50,824 bases of DNA from Rhizobiaceae bacterium (GTDB lineage Bacteria > Pseudomonadota > Alphaproteobacteria > Rhizobiales > Rhizobiaceae). Positions 37,076 to 45,216 of this stretch are shown piece after piece. Under the pieces are notes generated by a model. That model saw only the letters and a program-made list of their open reading frames with translations. It was not told the DNA's origin and ran no database searches. A program made the position numbers and the translations under genes. Each line of letters starts with the position of its first letter. The first letter of the stretch is position 1. The stretch lies in NCBI GenBank assembly GCA_029233925.1, contig JARGOX010000030.1, forward strand, positions 1-50,824. The letters run 5' to 3'.

Positions 37076-38070
37076 TTTGTTTCCTCCATTGTTTCAGTCT
37101 TTTTCGCTGCCTGGGCGACGAAAGAGCGAAATGCAGCTCCGGCATCGCTCAAAGCCTGGCGGGCCTCCTCCAGTTCAAGGCTCATTTGCATGAAGCCGTG
37201 AACCACTCCGCTGTGAATGCGGAACCTGTCAGCCCGTCCCAATGAGGACAGGCGGGCATATAGCTGTTCGCTATCGGAGCGCAACGGGTCAATTTCCGCG
37301 GCGTTCAGATAGAGTGGTGGCAGGGCCCTGAGCATGGCGTCGCTGGCGCGCAGCGGTGCAACCAGCGGCTCTTGCCGCGATGCTTGCGGGCTGTACCAAT
37401 CGAAATAGCGCATCATCTTGCCGCGCGTCAGGCCAGGGCCATCGGCGCACTCCACATAGGAGGGCGTGCTGAAATCAGCGCCATAGACGCCATAAAACAG
37501 CAGCCCGAGGTCGGGTAATGTTCCGTCGTCTCTTTCGGCTTTTTGTTCTGCAATCATCAGCGCAAGAGCGAGATTGGCGCCGGCGCTATCACCGGAAATG
37601 GCCAGCGGCCCTGTCAGGCCGGCGAAGGGGCCATGCCTGCCTGCCATGGCGCGCCAAACATGGATGCAATCGTCAAGGCCTGCGGGAAAGGGATGTTCAG
37701 GAGCAAGCCGGTAATCGCACAGGACAACTGGCACGCCTGCTTCCTGCGCCAGAAGGCGCGCTGCCCGGTCGTGGGTATCCATATTGCAATAGGCCCATCC
37801 GCCACCATGCAGATACAAGATGGCGCCGGAGGCAGGGTTTTCGGGAAAAAGAATGCGGCAGGCAATGGGATGGCTGGTGCCCTCTGTCAGTAGAAAGTCG
37901 CAAATTTGCGCCATGGGTGGCGTAGCGTCATTCCAGCGTTGGTTGCTGCGCGACGCCTGCGCGCGCCCTTCTGACGGCGGCATCATTGTCGGATCTGCTA
38001 GGCCGCCGTCTTCTTGCGCCAGCCGCTCAAGGATCGTTCGCATCTCAGGGGAGGGAACCGCCGCTCTCAT
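37072..38070 (-). CDS. Alpha/beta hydrolase, HSL-family carboxylesterase
   Basis: The 332-residue protein belongs to the hormone-sensitive-lipase group (bacterial esterase family IV). It has the oxyanion-hole motif HGGG (88-91), the nucleophile elbow GDSAG (160-164, Ser162), the acid Asp261 in AEIDPLRSD and the catalytic His291 in VVHGFM, so the triad is complete. No signal peptide is seen, so it should act in the cytosol on short acyl esters. It overlaps by 4 bp the GntR gene upstream and the binding protein gene downstream, placing it firmly in the ABC operon. Removal of an acyl group from an imported carbohydrate is the suggested job, by inference. Confidence 0.92.
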   Translation of the reverse strand: MRAAVPSPEMRTILERLAQEDGGLADPTMMPPSEGRAQASRSNQRWNDATPPMAQICDFLLTEGTSHPIACRILFPENPASGAILYLHGGGWAYCNMDTHDRAARLLAQEAGVPVVLCDYRLAPEHPFPAGLDDCIHVWRAMAGRHGPFAGLTGPLAISGDSAGANLALALMIAEQKAERDDGTLPDLGLLFYGVYGADFSTPSYVECADGPGLTRGKMMRYFDWYSPQASRQEPLVAPLRASDAMLRALPPLYLNAAEIDPLRSDSEQLYARLSSLGRADRFRIHSGVVHGFMQMSLELEEARQALSDAGAAFRSFVAQAAKKTETMEETK

Positions 38071-38774
38071 GCTGTCTCGTCCCTATTGTCGCCCAGAATA
38101 TTGGGGCCGAAATCAACAATGGTGGTGATATGGAGGGACAATGCCGCGACAGTGCGCTCGATATCTCCAGCCTCCACGGCGTCGACGATGACCTGATGGC
38201 GATTGGCCGTTTCAACCAGGTTTCGATTCTGGTCAGGGTGCATGATTTTGTAGCGATGGGCATGAACCAGGCAGCGGGCCAGCACAGGCCGCACCGGTGG
38301 CAGATCGGCAAAATCGAACAATTGCGCGTGAAACGCACGGTCGTGGACCGACAACAAATATTCGTCGCCATCCGCAGCCGCCTTTTGCATGGCCCTGAGC
38401 TGGAGGCGAAGAGGGTCGGCCAGCTTCGATCCATGCAGCCTGATGGCGCGCCGTACGCCCCGGCATTCAATATCATGGCGCAGGCGGATCAATTCTTCTG
38501 CGTCTTCGGCCCGGCAATCGACCACATTTGTCCCCCTATGGGGCATGCGGTGCACCAATCCCTCTTCCTGCAATAAAAGCAGTGCTTCGCGGATCGTGCC
38601 CTGACTGGCCTCGAACCGATAGGCAAGCTCCAATTCCAGCATGGCCGAGCGCGGCGCCAGCATGCCAAGCACAATCTCGCGCTGCAACTGGGCATAGATC
38701 GTATGACAGCGGCGCGATGCACCCCTGCGGCTCTGGTTTGGGAAGTTTCGCGGCGGAAAAGTCTCGACGGCCAT
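38067..38774 (-). CDS. GntR-family (FCD-type) regulator
   Basis: The 235-residue protein has an N-terminal winged helix (about 25-90: ELELAYRFEASQGTIREALLLL) and an FCD ligand domain with the metal-site residues (LRHDIECRGVRRA, HDRAFHAQLFDFADLP). The ATG at 38774 is chosen because an upstream in-frame ATG at 38801 would fall inside the inverted repeat at 38789-38810. It is the first gene of the operon and divergent from the ATPase gene, so a single operator between them could control both directions. Confidence 0.88.
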   Translation of the reverse strand: MAVETFPPRNFPNQSRRGASRRCHTIYAQLQREIVLGMLAPRSAMLELELAYRFEASQGTIREALLLLQEEGLVHRMPHRGTNVVDCRAEDAEELIRLRHDIECRGVRRAIRLHGSKLADPLRLQLRAMQKAAADGDEYLLSVHDRAFHAQLFDFADLPPVRPVLARCLVHAHRYKIMHPDQNRNLVETANRHQVIVDAVEAGDIERTVAALSLHITTIVDFGPNILGDNRDETA

Positions 38775-38788
38775 TGGCACTCGCTTGA

Positions 38789-38810
38789 TTATCATTATCA
38801 ATAACGATAA
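38789..38810. promoter_or_regulatory. Candidate GntR operator between the divergent ABC units
   Basis: Arms TTATCATTAT and ATAACGATAA are separated by CA and match at 9 of 10 positions when inverted. The AT-rich repeat lies in the 107-bp gap between the GntR start (38774) and the ATPase start (38882), where it could block both divergent promoters. Binding by the adjacent regulator is inferred. Confidence 0.6.
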
Positions 38811-38881
38811 TAAGCAAAGAAAATCGAGTCTGACAAGCCCTTCATCAGCGTATGCAGGTCGGCAAAAAATGGGGAAGGTCT

Positions 38882-39973
38882 ATGGCCGCGATCACATTCA
38901 GCAATATCGCCAAGTCATATGGTTCGGTCAGGGTCATCCACGGGATTGATCTTCATATCAATGACGGCGAATTTGTTGCGCTGGTTGGCCCTTCGGGGTG
39001 TGGGAAGTCAACACTCTTGCGCATGGTCGCAGGACTGGAAGAAATCAGTAGCGGAGAGTTGAAAATCGGTGATCGCGTGGTCAATGCGGTTGAGCCCCGT
39101 GACCGTGATATTGCCATGGTCTTTCAGGATTATGCGCTCTATCCGCACATGACGGTCGCACAGAACATTGCTTTTGGTCTGCGGATGCGCAAGTCAGATG
39201 CGGCGGACATCGCGGCGCGGGTTGCCGAAGCGGCGAACATGCTGCAGATCGAGCCCCTCCTTTCGCGCCGTCCGTCTGAGTTATCCGGCGGACAACGCCA
39301 ACGCGTCGCCATGGGTCGGGCGATCGTGCGTCGACCGAAGGCCTTTCTTTTTGATGAGCCGCTTTCCAATCTCGATGCAAAACTGCGTGTCGAGATGCGA
39401 ACTGAAATCAAGCGTCTTCATGCCTTGCTGGGACGCACCACCCTTTATGTGACCCATGACCAGGTTGAGGCGCTGACCCTTGCCGATCGCGTTGTCATCC
39501 TCAAGGAAGGTCGTATCCTGCAGGAGGGGGCTCCGCTTGAGCTCTATGAGCATCCCGCAACACGCTTTGTTGCCGAGTTTATCGGGTCGCCGCAGATGAA
39601 CATGTTTGCAGGCACTGTCCGGCATGGTGAAGGGGCAGCCGTCCATCTGAATGGACTTCAACTGTCCTTCGAAAGCATCGATGCAGAAGAGGGAACGCCG
39701 GTCAGTCTCGGCGTACGACCGGAAGGATTGTTGTTGTCCTCAGGCATCGCCGCAGACATGCATACACGCGTCGATGTATTTGAACCCATAGGCTCGGACA
39801 CGATGGTTTCCTGCCCGATTGGTGGAACAATGGCCGTCGTTCGCCTCGCACCTGAAGTGCCGGTGGCACGGGGAATGGAGCTCAATCTGTCCTTTGACCG
39901 CAACAAACTGCACCTGTTTGATGCGCATACAGGGGATCGGATCAAAGCTCGGGCAAATACCAAAGATCGATGA
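38882..39973 (+). CDS. Carbohydrate ABC transporter ATP-binding protein (MalK/UgpC type)
   Basis: The 363-residue protein has Walker A GPSGCGKST (36-44), the Q-loop VFQDYALYPH, signature LSGGQRQRVAMGRA, Walker B FLFDEPLSNLDAKL and the switch His in YVTHDQ, followed by a C-terminal OB-like (TOBE) domain from about residue 240. This is the architecture of MalK/UgpC ATPases that energise sugar importers. GGGGAAGG precedes the ATG by about 5 bp. It is the only ATPase here and probably serves the permeases at 34056-35785, although it is transcribed from the other strand. Confidence 0.95.
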   Translation: MAAITFSNIAKSYGSVRVIHGIDLHINDGEFVALVGPSGCGKSTLLRMVAGLEEISSGELKIGDRVVNAVEPRDRDIAMVFQDYALYPHMTVAQNIAFGLRMRKSDAADIAARVAEAANMLQIEPLLSRRPSELSGGQRQRVAMGRAIVRRPKAFLFDEPLSNLDAKLRVEMRTEIKRLHALLGRTTLYVTHDQVEALTLADRVVILKEGRILQEGAPLELYEHPATRFVAEFIGSPQMNMFAGTVRHGEGAAVHLNGLQLSFESIDAEEGTPVSLGVRPEGLLLSSGIAADMHTRVDVFEPIGSDTMVSCPIGGTMAVVRLAPEVPVARGMELNLSFDRNKLHLFDAHTGDRIKARANTKDR

Positions 39974-40083
39974 TTTCAACCCATCTGATGAGCCTGGCCT
40001 GCCCGTCGGACGGCGCTTGCCAGGGTAAAGCTGCGCTTCATGGCATCCGCGATACACTGATCTGCGTGCCTTGACCCGCAAAC

Positions 40084-40112
40084 AAAAATGCCAACCGGAT
40101 TTCCGGTTGGCA
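40084..40112 (-). terminator. Rho-independent terminator of rne
   Basis: TGCCAACCGGA and TCCGGTTGGCA (40089-40112) form an 11-bp perfect stem. On the minus strand TTTTTG follows, so it fits termination of the rne transcript 35 bp past the stop. It may also stop readthrough from the ATPase gene on the plus strand, where the tail is ATTCTTG. Confidence 0.85.
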
Positions 40113-40146
40113 ATTCTTGTGGACGACTTTAGGCGTTCTGATCAGA

Positions 40147-42936
40147 TCAGAAGAAGCCTCTTTGCCACCAGCCGGCCTTTTTGGGCTTTTCTTCGGCCGG
40201 GGCTTTTTCATCAGTCTCGGTTTTTGTCGATGTCAGCTTCGGTCCCTCGGTAACCGCTTCGGCACTGCTGCGCCTTGAGCGTCTCGGTTTGGCCGCTGGT
40301 TTATCTGCAATCACGTCCGGTTCCGCAACGGCCTCGACCACAGGTGTGTCGCTTGTCGATTCGACATCTGCCGGTGTCTCTTCAGCGGCAACAGAACCTT
40401 CAGTCGCAACGGGCTCTTCAGCTGCAACAGGTTCCACCTTGCGACGCGGCGCGCGGCGACGCCTGGCCGGCTTGGCTTCTTCAGCTTCCGGCGCACGCAC
40501 CTCGGGTGAAGCCTCCACTGCCGAAGGTTCACTCGCAGATGCTTCGACAGTTGCAGTTTCCGCTACAACAGATGCATCGGTCGCAACTGATCCACCGTCT
40601 GGATTTTCAGAAACCTCTGCATCATTGCCCTGTTGGTTTTGCGTTGCATCGGCGTCAGATGACTCTGCAGAAACCTCTGCGCCATCCACCTGATCCTGGT
40701 CACGGTTGCGTTTTCCGCCGCGCTTGCCTCTGCGACGGCGCTTCTTGCGGTTTTCGCCGTCATCATCAGACTGCCCATCGGTTTCGCCAGATGCTGCAAC
40801 GGGGCTATCTTCGGTTTGGTCCGAATCGGCGCCATTTGACTGTGCTTCACCGTTTTCTTCATTGCCGCGTCCACCGCGCCGCCGTCTGCGACGCTTGCGT
40901 TTGCGGCCATTGCTTTCGTCTTCGTCACTTTCCGGTGCCGGCTCTTCTTCGAAAACAACGGGTTCATCGTCGATCTCTTCGAATTCCGTATCGACCTGAA
41001 CCGCGTGCTCGATGACGACCGGTGTTTCGACAGGCGTTCCCTGATCAATGGACAGATGCTGCTGACCGATCGACGCGTCCGCTTCAACCGTAATGGAGAC
41101 ACCAAAGCGATGTTCATATTCGACGATCGTGTCGCGCTTCTGATTAAGCACGTACAGCGCAATAGCCGGTGTCGTTCTGATCGTGATGTTGTGTGTTGTA
41201 TTCTTGAGAAGATGCTCTTCCGCAGTACGCAACACATACAATGCAACTGAAGACATCGAGCGAACGTAGCCCGTGCCACCGCAATGATCACAAACCTGCA
41301 TCGTGCTTTCCAGAACACTTGCACGAATGCGCTGACGGGACATTTCCAGCAGGCCGAAGTGCGAAATGCGTCCAACCTGAATGCGGGCCCGATCGCTCTT
41401 CAGGCAATCCTTTACTCTCTTCTCGACAGCCCGGTTGTTGCGCTTTTCCTCCATGTCGATGAAGTCGATCACAATCAGGCCTGCAAGGTCTCGCAGGCGC
41501 AATTGGCGCGCCACCTCATCAGCAGCTTCGAGATTTGTTCTCACAGCTGTATCCTCGATGGAATGCTCCTTGGTCGAACGTCCGGAGTTCACATCGATAG
41601 CGACCAGCGCTTCGGTCTGGTTGATGATGATGTAGCCACCCGATTTCAACGTGACCTGCGGCTGCAGCATCTTGTCGAGTTGGGCTTCAATGCCTGATCG
41701 CGCAAATATCGGCTGCACTTCACGATAGGGCTGAACCACCTTGGCGTGGCTCGGCATCAACATCTTCATGAAGTCCTTGGCTTCGCGGTAGCCTTCTTCC
41801 CCGGCCACAATGACTTCATTGATGTCCTTGTTGTAGAGGTCGCGTATCGACCGCTTGATCAGGCTGCCCTCTTCATAGACCAGACAGGGAGCGGACGACG
41901 TCAAGGTCAGATTACGGACATTTTCCCAAAGTCGCATCAGGTATTCAAAGTCGCGTTTGACTTCGGTTTTCGTACGGTTTGCACCGGCGGTGCGCAAAAT
42001 GACGCCCATGCCCTGTGGCACTTCGAGGCCACGAGCCACTTCTTTCAGCCGTTTGCGATCCTGTGCATTGGTGATCTTGCGGGATATGCCACCGCCTCTT
42101 GCCGTGTTCGGCATGAGAACCGAATAGCGGCCTGCAAGCGACAGATAGGTTGTGAGCGCAGCGCCCTTGTTGCCACGTTCTTCCTTGACAACCTGGACAA
42201 GCAATATCTGCCGGCGTTTGATCACTTCCTGGATTCTGTATTGCTTGCGCAGTTTGCGCCCGCGATCAGGAACCTCTTCAAGCGCGTCTTCTGCACCAAC
42301 AGATTCGACGGACCCATCTTCATCTTCGTCATCATCATCGTCGGCAGGACGGCGCCTTCTGACGTTTTCTGATATCTCGTCGGTTTCGATATCGGCGCCG
42401 ATGGATTCCGGTGGCGTATCTGTGTTTGCTTCACCGTCGTTTGATTCTGCCGCATCCGCCGCAACAGGCGTTTCGCCGCCGCCGTTTTCGTCTGGGGAAT
42501 CTGTCCCGGCGTCTATCGCGGAATCTGTAGCGGAAACTGTCGTGGCCTCGCCGTCATCGGACGGTCTGGCCTTGCTGCGGCTGCGCCGTGTACGGGTTTT
42601 TTTCTTGACCGGTTTTTCAGCCTCGTCTTCGTCGTCTTCGCGTCGCGCCTCTTCCGCATCGGCCTCAAGGAGTGCCTGGCGGTCAGCCACGGGTATTTGA
42701 TAATAGTCGGGATGAATTTCTGAAAACGCCAGGAAACCATGGCGGTTTCCGCCATATTCCACAAAGGCTGCCTGTAGCGAGGGTTCGACCCGCGTTACTT
42801 TTGCAAGATAGATATTTCCGCGCAGCTGTTTCTTGTGCTGCGATTCAAAATCAAATTCCTCAATTCGGTTTCCACGAACAACGACAACGCGAGTCTCTTC
42901 CTCGTGAGACGCGTCGATTAGCATTTTGTCTGCCAT
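40147..42936 (-). CDS. rne: Ribonuclease E
   Basis: The 929-residue endonuclease initiates mRNA decay and processes rRNA and tRNA precursors. The N-terminal S1 RNA-binding domain begins near residue 39 and is split by an acidic insertion of about 140 residues (about 95-235), common in alphaproteobacterial enzymes. The DNase I-like catalytic Asp pair is visible as Asp448 (ALVAIDVNSG) and Asp491 (VIDFIDMEEKRN), with the same 43-residue spacing as in E. coli. The zinc link CDHC is at Cys549/Cys552. The C-terminal third is a low-complexity scaffold with RKRRRRRR-like blocks. The terminal KKAGWWQRGFF resembles the GWW peptide by which Caulobacter RNase E binds PNPase. Confidence 0.97.
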   Translation of the reverse strand: MADKMLIDASHEEETRVVVVRGNRIEEFDFESQHKKQLRGNIYLAKVTRVEPSLQAAFVEYGGNRHGFLAFSEIHPDYYQIPVADRQALLEADAEEARREDDEDEAEKPVKKKTRTRRSRSKARPSDDGEATTVSATDSAIDAGTDSPDENGGGETPVAADAAESNDGEANTDTPPESIGADIETDEISENVRRRRPADDDDDEDEDGSVESVGAEDALEEVPDRGRKLRKQYRIQEVIKRRQILLVQVVKEERGNKGAALTTYLSLAGRYSVLMPNTARGGGISRKITNAQDRKRLKEVARGLEVPQGMGVILRTAGANRTKTEVKRDFEYLMRLWENVRNLTLTSSAPCLVYEEGSLIKRSIRDLYNKDINEVIVAGEEGYREAKDFMKMLMPSHAKVVQPYREVQPIFARSGIEAQLDKMLQPQVTLKSGGYIIINQTEALVAIDVNSGRSTKEHSIEDTAVRTNLEAADEVARQLRLRDLAGLIVIDFIDMEEKRNNRAVEKRVKDCLKSDRARIQVGRISHFGLLEMSRQRIRASVLESTMQVCDHCGGTGYVRSMSSVALYVLRTAEEHLLKNTTHNITIRTTPAIALYVLNQKRDTIVEYEHRFGVSITVEADASIGQQHLSIDQGTPVETPVVIEHAVQVDTEFEEIDDEPVVFEEEPAPESDEDESNGRKRKRRRRRRGGRGNEENGEAQSNGADSDQTEDSPVAASGETDGQSDDDGENRKKRRRRGKRGGKRNRDQDQVDGAEVSAESSDADATQNQQGNDAEVSENPDGGSVATDASVVAETATVEASASEPSAVEASPEVRAPEAEEAKPARRRRAPRRKVEPVAAEEPVATEGSVAAEETPADVESTSDTPVVEAVAEPDVIADKPAAKPRRSRRSSAEAVTEGPKLTSTKTETDEKAPAEEKPKKAGWWQRGFF

Positions 42937-43734
42937 TTAATAGATGCTCCTCGGCACAGGGCAGCAAACGGTGTGTTCCGGGCGGTCTCGCCCGAACAAA
43001 CTGTGTCGCCATGGTACCGAAATTTTCGAGTCCTGATCGCAATTGCCGCCTCACGCCTACAGCACCCGGAACACCGCATGTCCGGGGAGCCTTTAGGGAG
43101 AATGTAGTCGGTTGCGTTTCCATCAAAATTCCAACCAGGAATACATGAACATAAGGTCTTTTTCAGACCGATGAAATTTGCTCCTGTGATAGAAGCATAC
43201 AGCTAAGAGCCGCAATTCGATGGTCGGATATTACGACCTTTATCGATTCACAGAGAGTTGAGAGGTTATGACGTCAGACGAATGGCCATATAGCGCCGGA
43301 ATTCCTGATGCAGGTGGCAGCCCGATTTGCCCGTTCTATCTCGTCAACATATCAACCTTCAATATCGCTTTTATGGTCTAGTTGTCATTCTGGCAAGAGG
43401 CAACCGCTATTGACCCTTGCAATTGTATTGTCACGTGCCTTGCAACCGGAAACAAAGAGACGTCAGGCAAGAACTGGTTAACCACGTTGCGTTAGGGTGG
43501 AAATCGGTCGTGCCGTTGCCCGTTTTCAAGGGTGAAATACTTTGATCCGGGTGCCGTTGGGGGCCTGTTACGCCGCGTTCATTGACGAAAGTGACGCTGA
43601 CGGGTGGTTTGTTTTGCGCCTGCTGTGCTAGGAGGCCTCTGGCTTGATGAACTGGGTAACGCATGGTGTCTATTTCAGCGTTTTATAGGCATTTGATTGG
43701 CAAACAATGATTCAAGAAGCTAGTATTGGACAAT
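42937..43734. other. Divergent intergenic region between rne and the amidase
   Basis: About 800 bp contain no supported gene. The rne side holds a GC-rich hairpin (42976-42996) and another imperfect one near 43066-43085 (CGGAACA/TGTCCG), as expected of a long structured leader. The amidase side is AT-rich near 43680-43735. Short open frames inside lack ribosome binding sites and family resemblance. A small RNA here cannot be excluded by reading alone. Confidence 0.5.
42976..42996 (-). promoter_or_regulatory. Hairpin in the rne 5' leader
   Basis: CGGGCG and CGCCCG pair around GTCT (42979-42994), extended by TT/AA with one bulged base. It sits about 40-60 nt upstream of the rne start codon. 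In E. coli a 5'-UTR hairpin lets RNase E cleave and limit its own mRNA; a similar role here is inference from position only. Confidence 0.4.
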
Positions 43735-45024
43735 ATGATACCTTTTAAACTTACTGGTTGTGTTTCAATGACAGGGATGCGGCATTCTTGGGCCGGTGGC
43801 CTTGCGACCGGCGTGAAATGCCTCGCATTGACGTTGGTCTTTGCGTGCCTTTCCTTTTCGGCGCCTGTCAGCGCGGCCGACCCGGATAATTTCTCCAACC
43901 AGCTTGCGGCTCTCGATATGCGCATTGCCGGTGATGAAATACGCACCAGAATTGTTATCGAATTCGAGCAGGAGCCTGAATTCTCTTACCAGTTTCTCGA
44001 CTCACCCCATCGGTTGGTAGTCGACCTGCCGGAAACGATTTTCAGTCTGGGCGACAAGGCGGCTGACCCCCGCGGTCTGATTTCTGATATTCGCTATGGC
44101 ACCATGGCTCCCGGACGCTCTCGGATTGTTATCAGCTCCATTGGCCCGATGAAGGCCGAAGTGGCAAAGGTCATGGAGAGCGAAACGGACAATAGTTTTC
44201 GTCTGGTCTTCGATCTTGTTGCCGTTTCTGATCTGGAATTTGCCGCGCTGGTTGAAAGCCAGAAATGGGATGAGATTGAAACCGGCGATACCCAGTCAGA
44301 AAGTGCCACGGGTTTGCTGCAGGGCGATGAGAAACCCTTTACAGTCGCCATCGACCCTGGCCATGGGGGCATTGATGCCGGTGCGCGTGGCAGAAACGGT
44401 GCTCAGGAAAAGGAAATCACCCTGGCGCTGGGGAAATTGCTCAAGGAGAAGCTTGAGGCCGATACCGCAACGCGGGCGATACTGACCCGCAGCGACGATC
44501 ATTTTGTCTCGCTGTCGGAGAGGGTGCGCATTGCCCGTCAGCACGATGCCGATCTGTTTGTGTCCATTCATGCTGATTCGATTCGCATCAGGGGTGTAAG
44601 GGGAGCGACAGTCTATACGCTTTCAGAAGAAGCATCCGACGAGATGGCGCATCAATTGGCGACCCAGGAAAACCGCTCTGACCTTCTCGCCGGTCTTTCA
44701 CTGGAAGACGAACCGGACAGTGTTGCCGACATTCTCATTGATCTGACGCGGCGGGAAACGCAGATATTTTCAGTAAATCTGGCACGGTCGGTCATTGGCA
44801 CCTTTGACGGCGTCATCAAGTTGATCAACAATCCGCATCGTTCCGCCGGTTTTCGTGTTTTGCGCGCACCGGAAGTTCCCTCAGTCCTGGTCGAGCTTGG
44901 TTATCTGTCAAATGTGCAGGATGAAAAGCTGCTTGAAGATCCGCAATGGCGACAACAGACGGCTGATCTTCTTGTCTCCGCCATTCTTGCCTATCGTGAA
45001 AAGGTTCAGGTGGTGCACAACTGA
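43735..45024 (+). CDS. amiC: N-acetylmuramoyl-L-alanine amidase (AmiC type)
   Basis: The 429-residue protein has a signal peptide (VFACLSFSAPVSAA), an AMIN domain (about 45-150) that targets septal peptidoglycan, and a C-terminal Amidase_3 domain. Zinc-site residues are visible in AIDPGHGGIDAGARG, KEITLALG, VSIHADS and VLVELGYLSN. It cleaves the amide between MurNAc and the stem peptide, splitting septal murein for daughter-cell separation. The ATG at 43735 is favoured over a TTG at 43726; an internal ATG at 43768 would also leave a signal peptide. It precedes the PBP1A gene on the same strand. Confidence 0.93.
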   Translation: MIPFKLTGCVSMTGMRHSWAGGLATGVKCLALTLVFACLSFSAPVSAADPDNFSNQLAALDMRIAGDEIRTRIVIEFEQEPEFSYQFLDSPHRLVVDLPETIFSLGDKAADPRGLISDIRYGTMAPGRSRIVISSIGPMKAEVAKVMESETDNSFRLVFDLVAVSDLEFAALVESQKWDEIETGDTQSESATGLLQGDEKPFTVAIDPGHGGIDAGARGRNGAQEKEITLALGKLLKEKLEADTATRAILTRSDDHFVSLSERVRIARQHDADLFVSIHADSIRIRGVRGATVYTLSEEASDEMAHQLATQENRSDLLAGLSLEDEPDSVADILIDLTRRETQIFSVNLARSVIGTFDGVIKLINNPHRSAGFRVLRAPEVPSVLVELGYLSNVQDEKLLEDPQWRQQTADLLVSAILAYREKVQVVHN

Positions 45025-45032
45025 ACGAAAGG

Positions 45033-45048
45033 GGCGTGAATACGCCTT
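45033..45048 (+). terminator. Weak terminator-like hairpin after the amidase gene
   Basis: GGCGT and ACGCC pair around GAAT, followed by TTGTTG. The stem is short and the T-run weak, so it may only pause transcription. A second hairpin GCCCG/CGGGC lies at 45089-45105. Confidence 0.35.
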
Positions 45049-45216
45049 GTTGCTAATTGTGGCTATGATGCCACATCACCTATGGAATGCCCGGATTAAT
45101 CGGGCGATTGGTTCTTGCAGCCCTAATTTACGCACAATCGGTGTTGTACTCAGTGAAGATAATTTTGTTGGCGCACCGACTCGGTCCGCGAATGACCCAG
45201 ATACGGTAAGGAAACG

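Noticed and set aside
36278-37201. 307-codon plus-strand frame opposite the binding protein gene
   Set aside because: The minus strand encodes a solute-binding protein with signal peptide and family motifs, so the plus frame is a shadow.
43431-43664. 77-codon minus-strand frame in the rne-amidase gap
   Set aside because: No ribosome binding site, no hydrophobic or domain pattern and no known homologue recognised; not enough to call a gene.
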